Source of the DNA: Corynebacterium minutissimum
GTDB taxonomy: Bacteria; Actinomycetota; Actinomycetes; Mycobacteriales; Mycobacteriaceae
DNA length: 32,288 nt
Direction: 5' to 3'
Assembly: GCF_000988205.1 (NCBI RefSeq)
Contig: NZ_LAYQ01000027.1
Coordinates: 1-32,288 of the forward strand
Shown piece by piece: positions 32,096 through 32,288 of the stretch. Position numbers and translations under genes: made by a program. The notes beneath the pieces were generated by a model, which did not search any database, was not told the origin of the DNA, and saw nothing but the letters and a program-made list of their open reading frames with translations. Numbering within the stretch: position 1 is the stretch's first letter; the number at the start of each line of letters is the position of its first letter.

Positions 32096-32288
32096 TTAGC
32101 TGCTGTCGGGTGGTGGGTCCGGTGGCTGGGCTGGCGCTGAGGCTGCTTTTTCGGCGTTGAGTCTGGCGACTGCTTCTTGGTATTCCGGCATTGCGGTTAT
32201 CGGGCGACCCCACGGTGGGATGAAGCTAACGCCGGTGTTGAGGCGGTACGATGTAGCCGCGCCCGGTAGCCTTTGTGGGTCATCGTCG
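32096..32288 (-). CDS. C-terminal end of an unidentified protein (start outside window)
   Basis: On the minus strand an open frame enters from the right edge and runs 63 codons to a TAA at 32098-32096. It begins DDDPQRLPGAATSYRLNTG, continues through SFIPPWGRPITAMPEYQEA and a helical VARLNAEKA stretch, and ends in a proline-rich tail (APAQPPDPPPDSS). The composition (clear amphipathic helix, Pro-rich end) looks like a real protein C-terminus. I do not recognise the family. The other long minus-strand frame here (31794-32213) has a low-complexity Arg/Gln/Pro-rich product and spans the hairpins, so it was not used. Confidence 0.45.
   Translation of the reverse strand, partial: DDDPQRLPGAATSYRLNTGVSFIPPWGRPITAMPEYQEAVARLNAEKAASAPAQPPDPPPDSS

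Noticed and set aside
31794..32213. 139-codon minus-strand frame at the right edge
   Set aside because: The product is Arg/Gln/Pro-rich without a domain and it runs through the repeated hairpins; another frame gives a more protein-like C-terminus ending at 32096.

Overview
The window is high-GC actinobacterial chromosome, almost certainly from a Corynebacterium. Gene content and order follow the Corynebacterium glutamicum chromosome: carD-ispD-ispF-cysS-rlmB, then a zinc ABC transporter beside a LacI regulator of the IpsA type, otsB/otsA, the threonine exporter thrE, pyruvate:quinone oxidoreductase (pqo), the PhoR/PhoS phosphate two-component system, and purD-purB-purC-ptrB. Species cannot be fixed from the sequence alone. 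Most of the window is conserved housekeeping DNA; only the two edges look accessory.

Layout. Positions 1-203 are the 3' end of an IS30-family transposase. From about 0.3 to 5.4 kb, an LpqE-like lipoprotein gene is divergent from a tight forward operon for CarD, two enzymes of the non-mevalonate isoprenoid pathway, cysteinyl-tRNA synthetase and a 23S rRNA methyltransferase. From 5.5 to 9.0 kb, on the minus strand, lie an alpha/beta hydrolase and a three-gene zinc/manganese-type ABC importer; the importer promoter carries two Zur-like boxes and is shared with the divergent LacI gene. From 10.2 to 13.2 kb, on the minus strand, a lysine-rich histone-like protein, OtsA, a small lipoprotein and OtsB form a trehalose cluster. 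thrE, tRNA-Thr(TGT), and a DHA2 drug exporter coupled to its TetR repressor follow (13.3-17.3 kb). Then come pqo, a UMF1-type MFS protein divergent from a TipA-like MerR regulator, and phoR-phoS (17.4-23.7 kb). The last core block is purine biosynthesis (purD, purB, purC), with a HIT hydrolase, an unrecognised secreted membrane-anchored protein, oligopeptidase B and a DUF2334 protein (23.7-31.8 kb). The final 490 bases hold two repeated 13-mer plus hairpin modules and the C-terminal end of an unidentified reverse-strand protein.

Regulation. At eleven genes a -10-like hexamer ends 7-8 bases before the annotated start codon, the geometry of leaderless transcripts. This is common in actinobacteria, and it was used here to choose several starts. 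Operator-like dyads sit in the znuA/ipsA, drug-exporter, MerR and purC promoters. The purC palindrome, a perfect 7-bp dyad overlapping the -10 box, has no regulator I can name. Two large inverted repeats fill the purB/secreted-protein gap without the U tracts of terminators. I did not find a clear new multi-gene system. The best candidates for something undescribed are the purC operator, the 27.0 kb palindrome pair, the modules at the right edge, and the histone-like protein co-transcribed with otsA.
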